Positions 19,238-29,036 are shown, counted from the first letter of the stretch. The stretch is DNA of 41,078 nucleotides from an uncultured Bacilli bacterium (GCA_947623815.1 CANQHO010000005.1:1-41078), one strand, 5' to 3'. Made by a program: numbers and translations. The notes: generated by a model not told the origin, from the letters alone.

Positions 19238-20161
19238 AAAGAGATAAAGTCTAAATTGTTGATTATTTTTTTAGTATGGTTTTTAATAATGATACTGTTT
19301 AATTCTAGTTTAGTTGTTGATGTGGTTTTAACTAGTGTTACTATTTTTAAAAATAATATTTTTCCTACGTTATTTCCTTTTTTTGTTATTTCTGATTTAC
19401 TGATTAGTCTTAATTTTGTAAGTATTATAAGTCCAATTTTAAATAAGTTTTTAAAGCCTTTATTCCATACTAGTAGTAATAGTAATTATATTTTTTTAAT
19501 GAGTATGTTATCTGGTTTTCCCAGTAATTCTAAGATTGCTAAAAGTTTATTGGATAATAATATGATTACTGTAGAAGAAGTCGAACATGTTTTATGTTTT
19601 TCCCATTTTTCTAATCCTTTATTTATTTTGGGTACTTTAACAGTTTTTTTAAATAGTAAAAAAATGGGTTTTATAATTTTAATTATCCATTATTTGTCCA
19701 ATTTTATTATTGGTTTTTTAAGACGGAATAAGGTGGTAATTAAAACGGAAAACTCTAATTTTATAAATAAAAATAGTAAACCATTTGGTACTATTTTAGG
19801 AGAGGCTATTAGTAATGCAATTCAATCTTTATTGCTTATTTTAGGTACTTTGACAACTTTTATGTTGGTTTCAGCGATTATTTTAAAGGTAGTTTATATA
19901 ACCGAACCTTATGCCACTATTTTAAGGGGAATTTTAGAAATGACTCAAGGATTAAAGTATACTAGTTTGTTGGTGCTGCCACTATCCTTTAAGGCTTTAA
20001 TTTCGCTAGCCTTTTTATCTTTTGGAGGTTTTAGTATTCATATCCAAGTAATGAGTATTTTAAATAACCCAGACATTCATTATTTACCTTATTTAAAAGC
20101 CCGAATCTTACATGTTTTAATTTCTACTTCCCTACTATATTTAGTATATAACTTTGTTTAA
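19235..20161 (+). CDS. ylbJ: Sporulation integral membrane protein YlbJ
   Basis: A 308-aa membrane protein with about eight spans and the two symmetric nucleoside-recognition (GATE) halves typical of YlbJ/SpoIIIA-neighbour membrane proteins: FPTLFPFFVISDLL near the start, FLMSMLSGFPSNSKIAKSLL (about 88-107), and a matching second half with FGGFSIHIQVMSIL. In B. subtilis YlbJ is needed for normal spore cortex and heat resistance, probably as a mother-cell transporter for dipicolinate. It is divergent from ylbL. No ribosome site is visible. Confidence 0.87.
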   Translation: MKEIKSKLLIIFLVWFLIMILFNSSLVVDVVLTSVTIFKNNIFPTLFPFFVISDLLISLNFVSIISPILNKFLKPLFHTSSNSNYIFLMSMLSGFPSNSKIAKSLLDNNMITVEEVEHVLCFSHFSNPLFILGTLTVFLNSKKMGFIILIIHYLSNFIIGFLRRNKVVIKTENSNFINKNSKPFGTILGEAISNAIQSLLLILGTLTTFMLVSAIILKVVYITEPYATILRGILEMTQGLKYTSLLVLPLSFKALISLAFLSFGGFSIHIQVMSILNNPDIHYLPYLKARILHVLISTSLLYLVYNFV

Positions 20162-20186
20162 AATTTATAGAATATATTGGTTAGTA

Positions 20187-20312
20187 TTATACTGTCTGCC
20201 AGACATTATAAATTATTAAAGCTAATTGAAATAGCACTAATATAATTGTTACAAAAATTATAAATGTATCTGATGAGATAATATTTAGTTTTTCCTTTTT
20301 ATTCTTTTTCAT
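20187..20312 (-). CDS. 41-aa single-pass membrane protein
   Basis: ATG 20312 has AGGAG 6-7 nt upstream. The product has a basic head (KKNKKEKLN) and one long hydrophobic helix (TFIIFVTIILVLFQLALIIY), ending with NVWQTV. The next element upstream is a terminator-bearing leader, so its expression may depend on read-through or attenuation. I do not recognise the protein. Confidence 0.6.
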   Translation of the reverse strand: MKKNKKEKLNIISSDTFIIFVTIILVLFQLALIIYNVWQTV

Positions 20313-20564
20313 GTCCAAGCTCCTATCTTAATATATATAATATCATAGTTAATTAGCCTACATCAAGTTAAAAAAAGAAATTGCTTTGAAAAAAAGCAAT
20401 TTGTACTACCACTCTTTATAAAAGAGATTATCTCAAGCAAAACTTAATGTGTTAAAATACGATTTAAAATTCATTTCTAAAGTATCTGGAAGTTTTTATA
20501 AAGTCATTAAATTTGTGCTTGCAATAACTATTTTATCACATTTTTTTAATATTGCAAGTGTTTT
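20313..20564 (-). other. Intergenic leader/3' region with terminator and promoter
   Basis: Leftward promoter TTGCAA (20552-20557), 16 nt, TAAAAT (20530-20535) predicts an RNA from about 20523. AAATTGCTTT / AAAGCAATTT (20378-20402) followed by T7 is a strong terminator. Just before it the RNA reads GAGTGGTAGTAC, a loose resemblance to a T-box. CTTGCAATA / TATTGCAAG also forms a repeat overlapping the promoter. It may be an attenuated leader of the 41-aa gene, or simply the 3' end of the alaS operon. Confidence 0.5.
20378..20402 (-). terminator. Strong leftward terminator
   Basis: A 10-bp perfect stem with a 5-nt loop and a leftward T-run (plus-strand A7 at about 20370-20376). Confidence 0.85.
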
Positions 20565-21680
20565 TTAACTTTTACTAATTCGTTCATATTCTAAATTAAA
20601 ATATCTATCGGTCATGCCCGAAATAAAATCGATGACAATTTTTTTTAGATTAGTTTTTTTATATTCCCTGCTTTGATCATTTAAAAAAACATCAAAAATA
20701 GGTGAAGAAAGATTATTTTTTAAATCCTGATAATATCTATTAAACAAAGCATCAAACATTTCTTCATAATGGCTAATTTGTTCTTTAGAATTGGCTAGAT
20801 TGTAGATATATTCATAATTAAATTTTTTTAAGGCTTTCATACTGTTAAAAACTTTATCAGACATACATAAATAAGGTTTATCATAACTATTTTCAATAAT
20901 ATCACAAATAAGAGTATTAACAATACTTTTATTACTATTCCCTAAAACATCAGTAATTTCTTTGGGGATAATTTTTTTATCTAAAACTCCAAGTTCACAA
21001 GCATCTTCAATATCCCGGCCTAAATAACTGATGATATCACTAACGCGAACCACACAACCTTCTAAAGTCATGGGAATAACTTTTTCTTGATTAGTCCCCT
21101 GTTCTAAAGCATCGACTTGCTTTAAAAACTGTTCTTTAGTTTTCTTTATCGGTTCATATTTTTGCAGTTCTAATTCACCATTATGACATAACATTCCATC
21201 TAAAACTTGAATAGACAAATTAGTATTTTCTAAAACCATCATATTTCTGACACTTTGGACATTGTGATTAAATCGGCCAATAGACTCTCTAATACAAATT
21301 TTATCTAAAATATGTTCTCCGACATGACCATATGGTACATGGCCCAAATCATGACCTAAAGCAATAGCTTCAATTAAATCTTCATTCAAGTTTAAAGCCC
21401 GGCCAATTGTTCTAGCAATTTTAGAAACTAATTGGACATGCACCATTCTTTTAGAAATCAAATCATCTAAACTATTAGAAAAAACTTGTGTTTTTCCCAT
21501 ATATCTTGTATAACAACTAGAATGAATAATTCTATCGACATCCCTAAAAAAATTAGGTCGAAAATCTTTGGTTTCTTTTTTTAAACGAATACTTTCTTTA
21601 TCCAATGTAGCATAAATACTATATGATTTTTCAATTCTAGTCATTCTTTTTTCAATCGTAGAATATATTTCTTTATTCAT
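20565..21680 (-). CDS. HD-domain dNTP triphosphohydrolase (dGTPase-like)
   Basis: A 371-aa metal-dependent phosphohydrolase of the Dgt/SAMHD1-like superfamily. The HD box is clear in IALGHDLGHVPYGHVGE, preceded by a conserved His/Arg region (VHVQLVSKIARTIGRALNL) and followed by RVSDIISYLGRDIEDA, where the distal Asp of the metal site lies. ATG 21680 is preferred over TTG 21692 because AAGGT precedes it. It overlaps alaS by 8 nt and is the last gene of the operon. dGTP specificity is assumed from the family only. Confidence 0.85.
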   Translation of the reverse strand: MNKEIYSTIEKRMTRIEKSYSIYATLDKESIRLKKETKDFRPNFFRDVDRIIHSSCYTRYMGKTQVFSNSLDDLISKRMVHVQLVSKIARTIGRALNLNEDLIEAIALGHDLGHVPYGHVGEHILDKICIRESIGRFNHNVQSVRNMMVLENTNLSIQVLDGMLCHNGELELQKYEPIKKTKEQFLKQVDALEQGTNQEKVIPMTLEGCVVRVSDIISYLGRDIEDACELGVLDKKIIPKEITDVLGNSNKSIVNTLICDIIENSYDKPYLCMSDKVFNSMKALKKFNYEYIYNLANSKEQISHYEEMFDALFNRYYQDLKNNLSSPIFDVFLNDQSREYKKTNLKKIVIDFISGMTDRYFNLEYERISKS

Positions 21681-24363
21681 ATTTACCTTCAATAATCAAA
21701 TAAATGGCTTCTAATATTTTATCAACATCAGTAATAGATGTTCCTCCACCTTGGGCAAAAGTTTTAGAACCTCCGCCATTACCTTGACATTTTACCGCGG
21801 CTCTTTTTACTAAATTTCCCATATCAAATGGTAAATTTTTAGAAGATTTGGCGATAAAATTAACATCATCACCTTTGATATTGGCAATAAATATACAAAT
21901 ATTTTGATGTTTGTTTTCTAAAGCGTCGACCACATTTTTTAAAGAAGAATTATCGTAATTTTCTATTTTCATAATAATAGTATTGTATCCGTTAACTTCT
22001 TTTAATTTACTTTCAAATTTGTCTAAATCATTTAAAGCCTGTTCATCTCTTAATTTATGGTAGTTTTTCTCTAAAGCACTAACAATGTTTCTAATATTAT
22101 TTACTTCTTCTAAGTTAAAAATAACGTCTTGGTAATTTTGGGGAGCATCATTATTGATAGAAAATATGGAATAATCAACAGGTAATTCTATACCATGACT
22201 AGCCGCTGAAGTGATTATTTTTTTGGCTTTTTCTAATAAACTCATCATAATATCATTATAAGGTTTAATGGCTTCAAATAAAACTTTTTCAATGTTTGTA
22301 TCGACGGCGGCTTCGACCCGATATAAGTTACTTCCTTTGGATTCTAAACTTTTTATCGCAAATCTTTTGATATCTTTAGTGTTTTTAACATGAGTTCCCC
22401 CACATAATTCTACACTATCGGCTAAGGTTACTACCCTAACTTTATCTTTATATTTATCGCTAAATAAAGCCATGGCTCCACTTTTTATCGCATCGTCTAA
22501 ATTCATAATTTCGGTTTTAGCATCACAATTCATATTTATTTTGTCATTGACTAATCTTTCGATTTCCATAACTTCTTTACGGGAAATTTTGTATTCATAA
22601 CAAAAGTCAAACCGCAATCTTTCATCATCGACATAAGAACCCATCTGATGAACATCGTTAGAAAGTATTTCTTTTAAGGCTTTTTGAAGAAGATGGGTAG
22701 CACTATGATTTTTTCTAATATTAGCTCTTTTTTCTTCATCGATATGGGCGGTAACTATTTGACCAACTGTCCATGTAACTGAGGCATTTAAATGGTGAAA
22801 TGTTTGACCATTAGGGCCTTTAAATAAATCTAAAACTTTGGTTGAATCAATTAAACCACTATCGGATACTTGTCCTCCACTTTCCGCATAAAATGGAGTT
22901 TTTTCTAATACTAAATAACAGTCCCCACTAATAGAACTTACAAATTTTTCTCCGTCAAAAATGGCAATTATTTTAGTTTCTGTTTGGTTTTCATCATAAC
23001 CAACAAATTCACTAGGTATTTTAAATTCTAGTAAATCTTCATTTTGATTATGCATACTTATTTCTTGTTTCCGATTTTTACTAGATGTTTCTTGTTGTTC
23101 TTGCATATAACGATCAAATTCTTCTTTACTGACTGTAAAACCTAATTCATTAGCGTATTCTAAAGTTAATTCAAAAGGAAAACCATAAGTATCATATAAT
23201 CTAAAGGCATCTTGACCACTTATTTTTTTATCGGTAGATTTATTAAAAATCTCTTCTAATTTCTTTTCCCCATTACTTAATGTTCGCATAAACAATTCTT
23301 CTTCTTGGTTAATTTTATATTTGATAGTATCGATATTATCGACTAATTCAGGATAGTTTTCCCCCATGATATTTACAACTACATCGACAAGATCTTTCAT
23401 AAATGGTTTATTTATTCCAAGTTTTTTACCATATCTTAAGGCTCTTCTAAGTAATCTTCTTAAAACATATTCCCGTTTGGTATTACCAAATGATGCGCCA
23501 TCAGCCAAAGCAAAGGTTAACGCTCTAACATGATCGGCTATAACTTTAAATGGCATTTCTCCATGGTATGAAACCCCTGATATAGTTTCAATTTTTTGAA
23601 TAATTGGTCGAAATAAATCGGTTTCATAATTGGTTTCAACTTCTTGTAAAATTAAACACATTCTTTCTAAACCCATACCGGTATCGATATTTTTATTTGG
23701 TAATTCCGGGTATTCATTTCTACTTAAACCTTCTTTAGCATTATATTGACTAAAGACATTATTCCATATTTCAATATATCTATCGTTTTCAATTTCTTCT
23801 TTTAATAAAGCAATTCCTTTATTTTCTTTATCATATTGGACACCCCGATCATAAAATATTTCACTATCTGGTCCACTTGGTCCCGGTCCAATTTCCCAAA
23901 AATTATTATCTAATTTGATTATATGATCATCTTTTACTCCGACACTTTTCCATAATTCATAGGCTTCATTATCTTCAGTATAAATAGTTATATATAGTTT
24001 ATCAGGATCCATTTCTAACCATTTAGTCAAAAATTCATAACTCCAAGTAATGGCTTCTTTTTTAAAATAATCACCGATGGAAAAATTACCTAACATTTCA
24101 AAAAAAGTATGGTGTCTAGCCGTAAGTCCAACATTTTCTATATCGTTAGTTCTTAAACATTTTTGACTGTTGGCAAGTCTTCTACTAGGTGGAGTCATGG
24201 TGCCATCAAAGTATTTTTTTAAAGGTGTTACTCCAGCATTTATCCAAAGTAACGATTTGTCATTTTCCGGTATTAACGGAGCACTTTCTATTATCAAATG
24301 ATTTTTACTTTCCCAAAATTGATACCATAATTTACGCATTTCATTGCTTGTTAGTTTCTTCAT
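21673..24363 (-). CDS. alaS: Alanyl-tRNA synthetase
   Basis: A full-length 896-aa class II synthetase. The aminoacylation core starts with RKLWYQFWESKNH and includes the motif-2 region FEMLGNFSIGDYFK; the editing domain carries HSATHLLQKAL (zinc ligands) and CGGTHVKNT; the C-terminal Gly-rich segment GGGSKTFAQGGG closes the C-Ala domain. The GAGGTAG ribosome site is good. It is embedded in a tight operon between a P-loop kinase and an HD phosphohydrolase with overlaps on both sides. No clear T-box was found at the operon head. Confidence 0.97.
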   Translation of the reverse strand: MKKLTSNEMRKLWYQFWESKNHLIIESAPLIPENDKSLLWINAGVTPLKKYFDGTMTPPSRRLANSQKCLRTNDIENVGLTARHHTFFEMLGNFSIGDYFKKEAITWSYEFLTKWLEMDPDKLYITIYTEDNEAYELWKSVGVKDDHIIKLDNNFWEIGPGPSGPDSEIFYDRGVQYDKENKGIALLKEEIENDRYIEIWNNVFSQYNAKEGLSRNEYPELPNKNIDTGMGLERMCLILQEVETNYETDLFRPIIQKIETISGVSYHGEMPFKVIADHVRALTFALADGASFGNTKREYVLRRLLRRALRYGKKLGINKPFMKDLVDVVVNIMGENYPELVDNIDTIKYKINQEEELFMRTLSNGEKKLEEIFNKSTDKKISGQDAFRLYDTYGFPFELTLEYANELGFTVSKEEFDRYMQEQQETSSKNRKQEISMHNQNEDLLEFKIPSEFVGYDENQTETKIIAIFDGEKFVSSISGDCYLVLEKTPFYAESGGQVSDSGLIDSTKVLDLFKGPNGQTFHHLNASVTWTVGQIVTAHIDEEKRANIRKNHSATHLLQKALKEILSNDVHQMGSYVDDERLRFDFCYEYKISRKEVMEIERLVNDKINMNCDAKTEIMNLDDAIKSGAMALFSDKYKDKVRVVTLADSVELCGGTHVKNTKDIKRFAIKSLESKGSNLYRVEAAVDTNIEKVLFEAIKPYNDIMMSLLEKAKKIITSAASHGIELPVDYSIFSINNDAPQNYQDVIFNLEEVNNIRNIVSALEKNYHKLRDEQALNDLDKFESKLKEVNGYNTIIMKIENYDNSSLKNVVDALENKHQNICIFIANIKGDDVNFIAKSSKNLPFDMGNLVKRAAVKCQGNGGGSKTFAQGGGTSITDVDKILEAIYLIIEGKYE

Positions 24364-24892
24364 GTTCTACCTCTCTTACTATTGTTAAAATATTGTTTTT
24401 TAAATCTTCTAAAGTATGATTATTATCAATTACATAATCAAAATCGTGATAATTATCTAAAGCGGTTTCAGTAATATGATTTTTTTCCGCATTAGTTAAT
24501 TCTTCAGTTTTTCTTTCTAAAAGGATTGATATACTATTAGGATATTTTTCTTTTATTGATGTAATTTCATTTACCATTCTAGTATCATCGATTAAGATAA
24601 TATCATAATAATTTTGATAAATGAAAATGTCTTCAAGCATTCTTCTAGAAAAATATTTATTATCGTAATCTCTTATAACTGTCCCAATTTCCTGCATGAA
24701 ACTTCTAGGTTTAGTTTCTTCACTGCCATCCCAACCAGTGATATTTTTAGTATATTTTCTAAGATAAAACGTATATTTTAATTCAATCGTTTTTAAGTTT
24801 TTACTGTTATAGTAATCTTTTAAAATATCGACCGCTGTATCTTTACCACTTCGCGCTTTACCACAAATTATATAAATCGTTTTAAGCTTCAT
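24341..24892 (-). CDS. P-loop nucleotide kinase (dNMP kinase-like)
   Basis: A 183-aa cytosolic protein with Walker A CGKARSGKDT (about 10-19), a central IILIDDTRMVNEI (Walker B-like, about 99-111) and a C-terminal helical lid. Its plan resembles deoxynucleotide monophosphate kinases and dephospho-CoA kinase relatives, which phosphorylate small nucleotides; the exact substrate is not readable. It overlaps alaS by 23 nt and the transporter gene by 11 nt, showing co-translation. Pairing with a dNTP phosphohydrolase in the same operon would fit nucleotide-pool control. Confidence 0.7.
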   Translation of the reverse strand: MKLKTIYIICGKARSGKDTAVDILKDYYNSKNLKTIELKYTFYLRKYTKNITGWDGSEETKPRSFMQEIGTVIRDYDNKYFSRRMLEDIFIYQNYYDIILIDDTRMVNEITSIKEKYPNSISILLERKTEELTNAEKNHITETALDNYHDFDYVIDNNHTLEDLKNNILTIVREVEHEETNKQ

Positions 24893-26045
24893 TTAATCCC
24901 TCTTCTTCAACGTAACCAAACCAATCGTATTTTTCTTCGAAATAAGTAAATATAGCTTTAAATACTCCGATAGTAGGGGTTGATATTACCATTCCTAAAA
25001 TTCCAAAGAAGTGACCAAATACTAAAAGTCCTAACATAATAGTAACTGGATGTAATTTGGTGGTTTTAGCCATAATAAGTGGTTGTAAGAAATTACCTTC
25101 TAATCCTTGAATAATTACTAAGGCAATTAAGGTTAATACTCCACAAGTTGGACTTATAGAAAAACCGACTATTACGGCTGGTATTCCCCCGATATATGGT
25201 CCCGCATAAGGTATAACATTAGTAATTCCACAAAATATTCCAAATAAAAGGGGTGCTTTAAGTCCGGTTAGGAAAAAGACAATCGAACTGACCATAAAAA
25301 TTAGTAAAGAATCAAGGATGGCTCCCGTTACAAAGTTGCGACAGGTCGTGTTGATAGTTTGTAATAATTTTTCCGTATCTTGACGTATTCTTTTAGGAAC
25401 AAAAATGATATAACCTTCGGCTTCGGAAAAGTTCATAAGTAGATAAAAACCAATGATAAGACCTATTAAAATGGCCCCTAATCCCGAAAATAAGGATTTA
25501 CCAATTTTAAAAGTCAATTCCGGTAGTGAATTAGTTAAGTTTTGCCCAAAGTTTTCGATGGCTAAATAAATATTATCTTTAATACTAGCAATATCAATAT
25601 TATCAATTTTTTGAAATTTCGCAAATATGTTATCTATCCAAACATAAATTGTATTCAAAATTGAAGGAATATTTTTTACAAAGTCATTAACTTGATCAAT
25701 TAAAAGGGGAATAATAGTACTTAAAAGTAAATAAACTAAGCCTAAAAATAATATATATGTCAGTAATGTACCAAGTCCCCTCCTTACTCCTTTTTTTTGT
25801 AACCATGTAACAAAGGGATTAAATAACCAAGCGATAAAAAATCCGATAAATAGTGGTGATACTATGGATAATATAGATAATATGGTTCCTCCTATTTTCC
25901 ATTCTTTAAAAATAATAGTGATTAAATAAATAGCTATTATGATAGATAATAAATAAACTATTTTTAAAATGTTTTTAGATAATGACAAAACATCATTTAA
26001 TTTAGGTATGTCTATACCTTTTTCAGTTTTACTTTTTTTAAACAT
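24882..26045 (-). CDS. AI-2E family transporter (YtvI/PerM-like)
   Basis: A 387-aa membrane protein with about eight spans. Family features are the N-terminal pair of helices, the long extracytoplasmic segment (about 120-190), and the second-half motifs GLIIGFYLLMNFS, FCGITNVIPYAGPYIGGIPA and LVFGHFFGILGMVISTPTIG. Members export small molecules, or act as sodium/proton antiporters; a sporulation relative (YtvI) is known. It is the first gene of the operon behind its own promoter and is read with a GGAAGG ribosome site. Confidence 0.9.
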   Translation of the reverse strand: MFKKSKTEKGIDIPKLNDVLSLSKNILKIVYLLSIIIAIYLITIIFKEWKIGGTILSILSIVSPLFIGFFIAWLFNPFVTWLQKKGVRRGLGTLLTYILFLGLVYLLLSTIIPLLIDQVNDFVKNIPSILNTIYVWIDNIFAKFQKIDNIDIASIKDNIYLAIENFGQNLTNSLPELTFKIGKSLFSGLGAILIGLIIGFYLLMNFSEAEGYIIFVPKRIRQDTEKLLQTINTTCRNFVTGAILDSLLIFMVSSIVFFLTGLKAPLLFGIFCGITNVIPYAGPYIGGIPAVIVGFSISPTCGVLTLIALVIIQGLEGNFLQPLIMAKTTKLHPVTIMLGLLVFGHFFGILGMVISTPTIGVFKAIFTYFEEKYDWFGYVEEEGLNEA

Positions 26046-26068
26046 ATATACCTTCCTTTACACTCTTT

Positions 26069-26098
26069 ATTATAACAAATATTTACTTACCTAAACAA
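26069..26098 (-). promoter_or_regulatory. Promoter of the transporter-alaS operon
   Basis: Leftward TTGTTT (26093-26098), 18 nt and TATAAT (26069-26074), between miaA and the transporter gene. Confidence 0.65.
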
Positions 26099-26101
26099 CT
26101 A

Positions 26102-26986
26102 TTATTTGTTATCATTTATATATTTTAAAACATCGTTAATAGTTGTATTAAAATTTTCAAAATCTACATCAAACCAAACAACCGGTAATTGATGATTAAA
26201 CCAAGTGTATTGTCTTTTCGCATATTTACGACTGTTTTGTTTTATTTTATCTATCGCTTCTTCTTTCGTTATTTTTTTATCAAAATATAAAAATAATTCT
26301 TTATAACCAATCGGTGTCATAACGGCTTTAGTTCGGATATTTTTTTCCCATAATAATTTAGCTTCATCTAATAATCCATTTTTAATCATTTCATCTACTC
26401 TATTATTTATATTTTCATATAAAATATCTCTATTGGTTGTAAGGCCAATAAATATAGTTTTGTATAGTAAATTATCTGTTTTATTTTCACTTATTAGTTT
26501 ATGATGATTATGATAATATGTCAAAAATCTTACTAGTCTTTTTCGATTATTGATATGAATAGAGGTATTATTATCTAGTTTTTTAACCTGTTCATATAAT
26601 TCTTGATTAGTCCAATTATCAAAAATATCTACTTTTTTTTCTTCTTCAAATTTATAATCATATAGACATGCTTTAATGTATAAACCAGTTCCCCCAACTA
26701 ATATTGGTACGTGATTTCTTTTTTTTATTTCCGCAATTTTTTTTCGGGCATCTTTTTGAAAATCAAAAACTGTATAATCTTCGGTAAGGTCTTTAATATC
26801 GATTAAATGGTGAACAATATTTTCTTTTTCTTCTTCTTTTACTTTGGCCGTTGCAATATCTAATCCTTTATACACTTGCGTACTATCACAATTTATAATT
26901 TCCCCATTCAATTTTTTCGCCAGTTCAATGCTTAATTTAGTTTTACCTACCCCAGTAGGTCCACATATAACAATTACACTATTCAT
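26102..26986 (-). CDS. miaA: tRNA dimethylallyltransferase MiaA
   Basis: This 294-aa enzyme adds a dimethylallyl group to A37 of tRNAs reading U-initial codons. P-loop CGPTGVGKTKLSIELA (8-23), DSTQVYKGLDIATAK (34-48), LVGGTGLYIKA and the C-terminal TPIGYKELF and RKYAKRQYTWF segments are family hallmarks. The ATG overlaps the preceding gene's stop (ATGA). It is the last gene of the lepA operon. The length is normal, about 290-310 aa. Confidence 0.97.
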   Translation of the reverse strand: MNSVIVICGPTGVGKTKLSIELAKKLNGEIINCDSTQVYKGLDIATAKVKEEEKENIVHHLIDIKDLTEDYTVFDFQKDARKKIAEIKKRNHVPILVGGTGLYIKACLYDYKFEEEKKVDIFDNWTNQELYEQVKKLDNNTSIHINNRKRLVRFLTYYHNHHKLISENKTDNLLYKTIFIGLTTNRDILYENINNRVDEMIKNGLLDEAKLLWEKNIRTKAVMTPIGYKELFLYFDKKITKEEAIDKIKQNSRKYAKRQYTWFNHQLPVVWFDVDFENFNTTINDVLKYINDNK

Positions 26987-27987
26987 TTTTGTTTCCCACT
27001 TTTAGCTAAAGGTTTTAATAGTTCATTAACTTCTTCATCTGTTTTTAAAGGATAAGTTGTATTAAATAATGTAGCTACTTCTTCTATTGTTTCAGCTTTT
27101 AAATAACTATCTAAAAAATCCATAATATTAAAATCTTCATTGAGTTTGTTAAAGGCTAAAGGATAAGCATAAATATATCTAAAATTTTTAAATAATCTCT
27201 CAAGGTCAATATTAGTATAAGTATTTAATTCATGAGCCATATTATAAGCCAAATCTTCTATCTCATAAAATTTAGCGTATTTTCTAAAATTTTTATTATT
27301 AAATTTTCCATATCTTAAATAAACATCTAAACAAGTTCCTACTGTTTCAAAATCCATGGCTTTTATAAATAAATCTTCTTTTTCTAATTCGTTCCAATTA
27401 TTTAATTCTTCTTCAAAAGGGGTATTATTCATAAATTTAATAAACTCATTAGTCATTAAAAAGGCAGATGCTTCCGTAAATAAATAGTCAATTTGACTGT
27501 TTTTATGGACAACTAAAAAATGAGTTAATTCGTGAATAATTTGTAAAGCATCTTCGATAGTCCCTTTTAAAAAAATTGTTATTCCATTATTAGTTGTTAC
27601 ACTATTATCCATGTCTAAATATTTTTTATCCATCCAATTTTCCTTGGTAACTAAATTTAAAGATCCCTTTTCTTTTAATTTTTCTAAAGTTTTTACCCAA
27701 GTTAATGATGGATCGATAAATTCTAAAAACTTTTTAACTAATTTGTCGGTAGTTTCCAAATCAACTGTTTGAAATTCTTGATAAACTACATCTGTTTCCA
27801 TAGTTGCCAATTTCGAGGCTAGTGGTAGAAAAAAAGGCAATTTTTCCAATAAAAATTTAAAATTTAAAGTATATTTTGGTAAATCACGCGTAATTATTTG
27901 ATCAATATTTTCATCATTAAGGATATTAGGAATACTAACCTTTTTATAGTATTCATTTAACATATTATATAATTCATTGTTTTCCAT
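26983..27987 (-). CDS. HEXXH-type putative zinc metalloprotease of unknown family
   Basis: A 334-aa soluble protein. IIHELTHFLVVH (about 149-160) is an HEXXH zinc motif. A Glu about 16-20 residues on (LFTEASAFLMTNEF) could be the third ligand, the arrangement of gluzincin peptidases such as M3 oligopeptidases. Length and the rest of the sequence are unlike standard M3 enzymes, which are about 600 aa, so it may be a truncated relative or a separate family. It sits between queA and miaA, overlapping miaA by 4 nt. Confidence 0.65.
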   Translation of the reverse strand: MENNELYNMLNEYYKKVSIPNILNDENIDQIITRDLPKYTLNFKFLLEKLPFFLPLASKLATMETDVVYQEFQTVDLETTDKLVKKFLEFIDPSLTWVKTLEKLKEKGSLNLVTKENWMDKKYLDMDNSVTTNNGITIFLKGTIEDALQIIHELTHFLVVHKNSQIDYLFTEASAFLMTNEFIKFMNNTPFEEELNNWNELEKEDLFIKAMDFETVGTCLDVYLRYGKFNNKNFRKYAKFYEIEDLAYNMAHELNTYTNIDLERLFKNFRYIYAYPLAFNKLNEDFNIMDFLDSYLKAETIEEVATLFNTTYPLKTDEEVNELLKPLAKSGKQK

Positions 27988-27999
27988 AAGTTAGTCCTT

Positions 28000-29025
28000 T
28001 CATTCGATAAACATACTATCTCCAAAGGAGAAGAAACGGTATTTATTTTTGATAGCTTCGTTATACGCTTGCATAATAAAATCTTTACCCGCTAAAGCAC
28101 TTACTAACATCATCAAAGTTGATTTTGGTAAATGGAAATTAGTAATTAAGGCATCGACGGCTTGCCATTTATAACCGGGATATATAAATATATCGGTATA
28201 GCCACTACATTTTTTGAATTCGCCATATAATCCTTTGACGGTTTCTAAAGTTCTAGTGGTAGTTGTACCGACACTGACAATTCTTTTTTTATTTTTTACG
28301 GCTTCATTTAAAACATCCGCTGTTTTCTCATCCATTTGATAGTATTCTTTATGCATTTTATGTTCTTTAACATTGTCGACATTAACAGGTCTAAAGGTTC
28401 CTAAACCGACATGTAAAGTTATATAACAAATAGTAACTTTTTTTTCTTCCAATTCTTTTAATAATTCTTTAGTAAAATGCAAACCGGCAGTTGGAGCGGC
28501 GGCACTACCGATTTTTTTAGCGTAAACGGTTTGATATCTATCTTTGGTTTTTAATTTTTCATGAATATATGGTGGCAAAGGCATTTCCCCTAACTTATCT
28601 AATATTTCATATAAAATACCTTGATAAACTAATTTAAATAAACAAATACCCTCTTCTTTTTTTTCCACACATTCCGCTTTTAATATTCCCTCGCCAATAT
28701 TAACAACCGTTCCAACTTTAATTCTTTTAGCCGGTTTAACTAAACATTCCCATATATCGTCATGTTTACTTTCTAAAAGAAGAATTTCTATTAAAGCATT
28801 GGTTTTTTCTTTTAGACCATACAATCTAGCTGGTATTACTTTAGTATCGTTTAATACTAACACATCATTTTCATCTAAAAGAGATACAATGTCGTGAAAA
28901 TGTTTATGTTCGATAGTTTTTTTATTTCTATTAAGCACTAAAAGCCGCGATGAATCTCTTTTTTCTAAAGGGGTTTGGGCAATTAGTTCACTGGGTAATT
29001 CAAAATCAAAGTCTGATGTTTTCAT
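28000..29025 (-). CDS. queA: S-adenosylmethionine:tRNA ribosyltransferase-isomerase QueA
   Basis: A 341-aa enzyme of queuosine synthesis that moves the ribosyl part of SAM onto 7-aminomethyl-7-deazaguanine at tRNA position 34. Hallmarks are [12 protein letters not shown] at the start, [12 protein letters not shown] (about 57-68), [13 protein letters not shown] (about 172-184) and [17 protein letters not shown]. The AGGAGGTAA ribosome site is excellent. tgt is usually next to queA; it is not in this window. It is part of the ruvAB-queA cluster common in Firmicutes. Confidence 0.97.
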   Translation of the reverse strand: MKTSDFDFELPSELIAQTPLEKRDSSRLLVLNRNKKTIEHKHFHDIVSLLDENDVLVLNDTKVIPARLYGLKEKTNALIEILLLESKHDDIWECLVKPAKRIKVGTVVNIGEGILKAECVEKKEEGICLFKLVYQGILYEILDKLGEMPLPPYIHEKLKTKDRYQTVYAKKIGSAAAPTAGLHFTKELLKELEEKKVTICYITLHVGLGTFRPVNVDNVKEHKMHKEYYQMDEKTADVLNEAVKNKKRIVSVGTTTTRTLETVKGLYGEFKKCSGYTDIFIYPGYKWQAVDALITNFHLPKSTLMMLVSALAGKDFIMQAYNEAIKNKYRFFSFGDSMFIE

Positions 29026-29036
29026 AATTTACCTCC

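Noticed and set aside
20396-20416. T-box riboswitch controlling alanyl-tRNA synthetase
   Set aside because: GAGTGGTAGTAC is a weak match, the leader is short, and it lies downstream of alaS rather than upstream.
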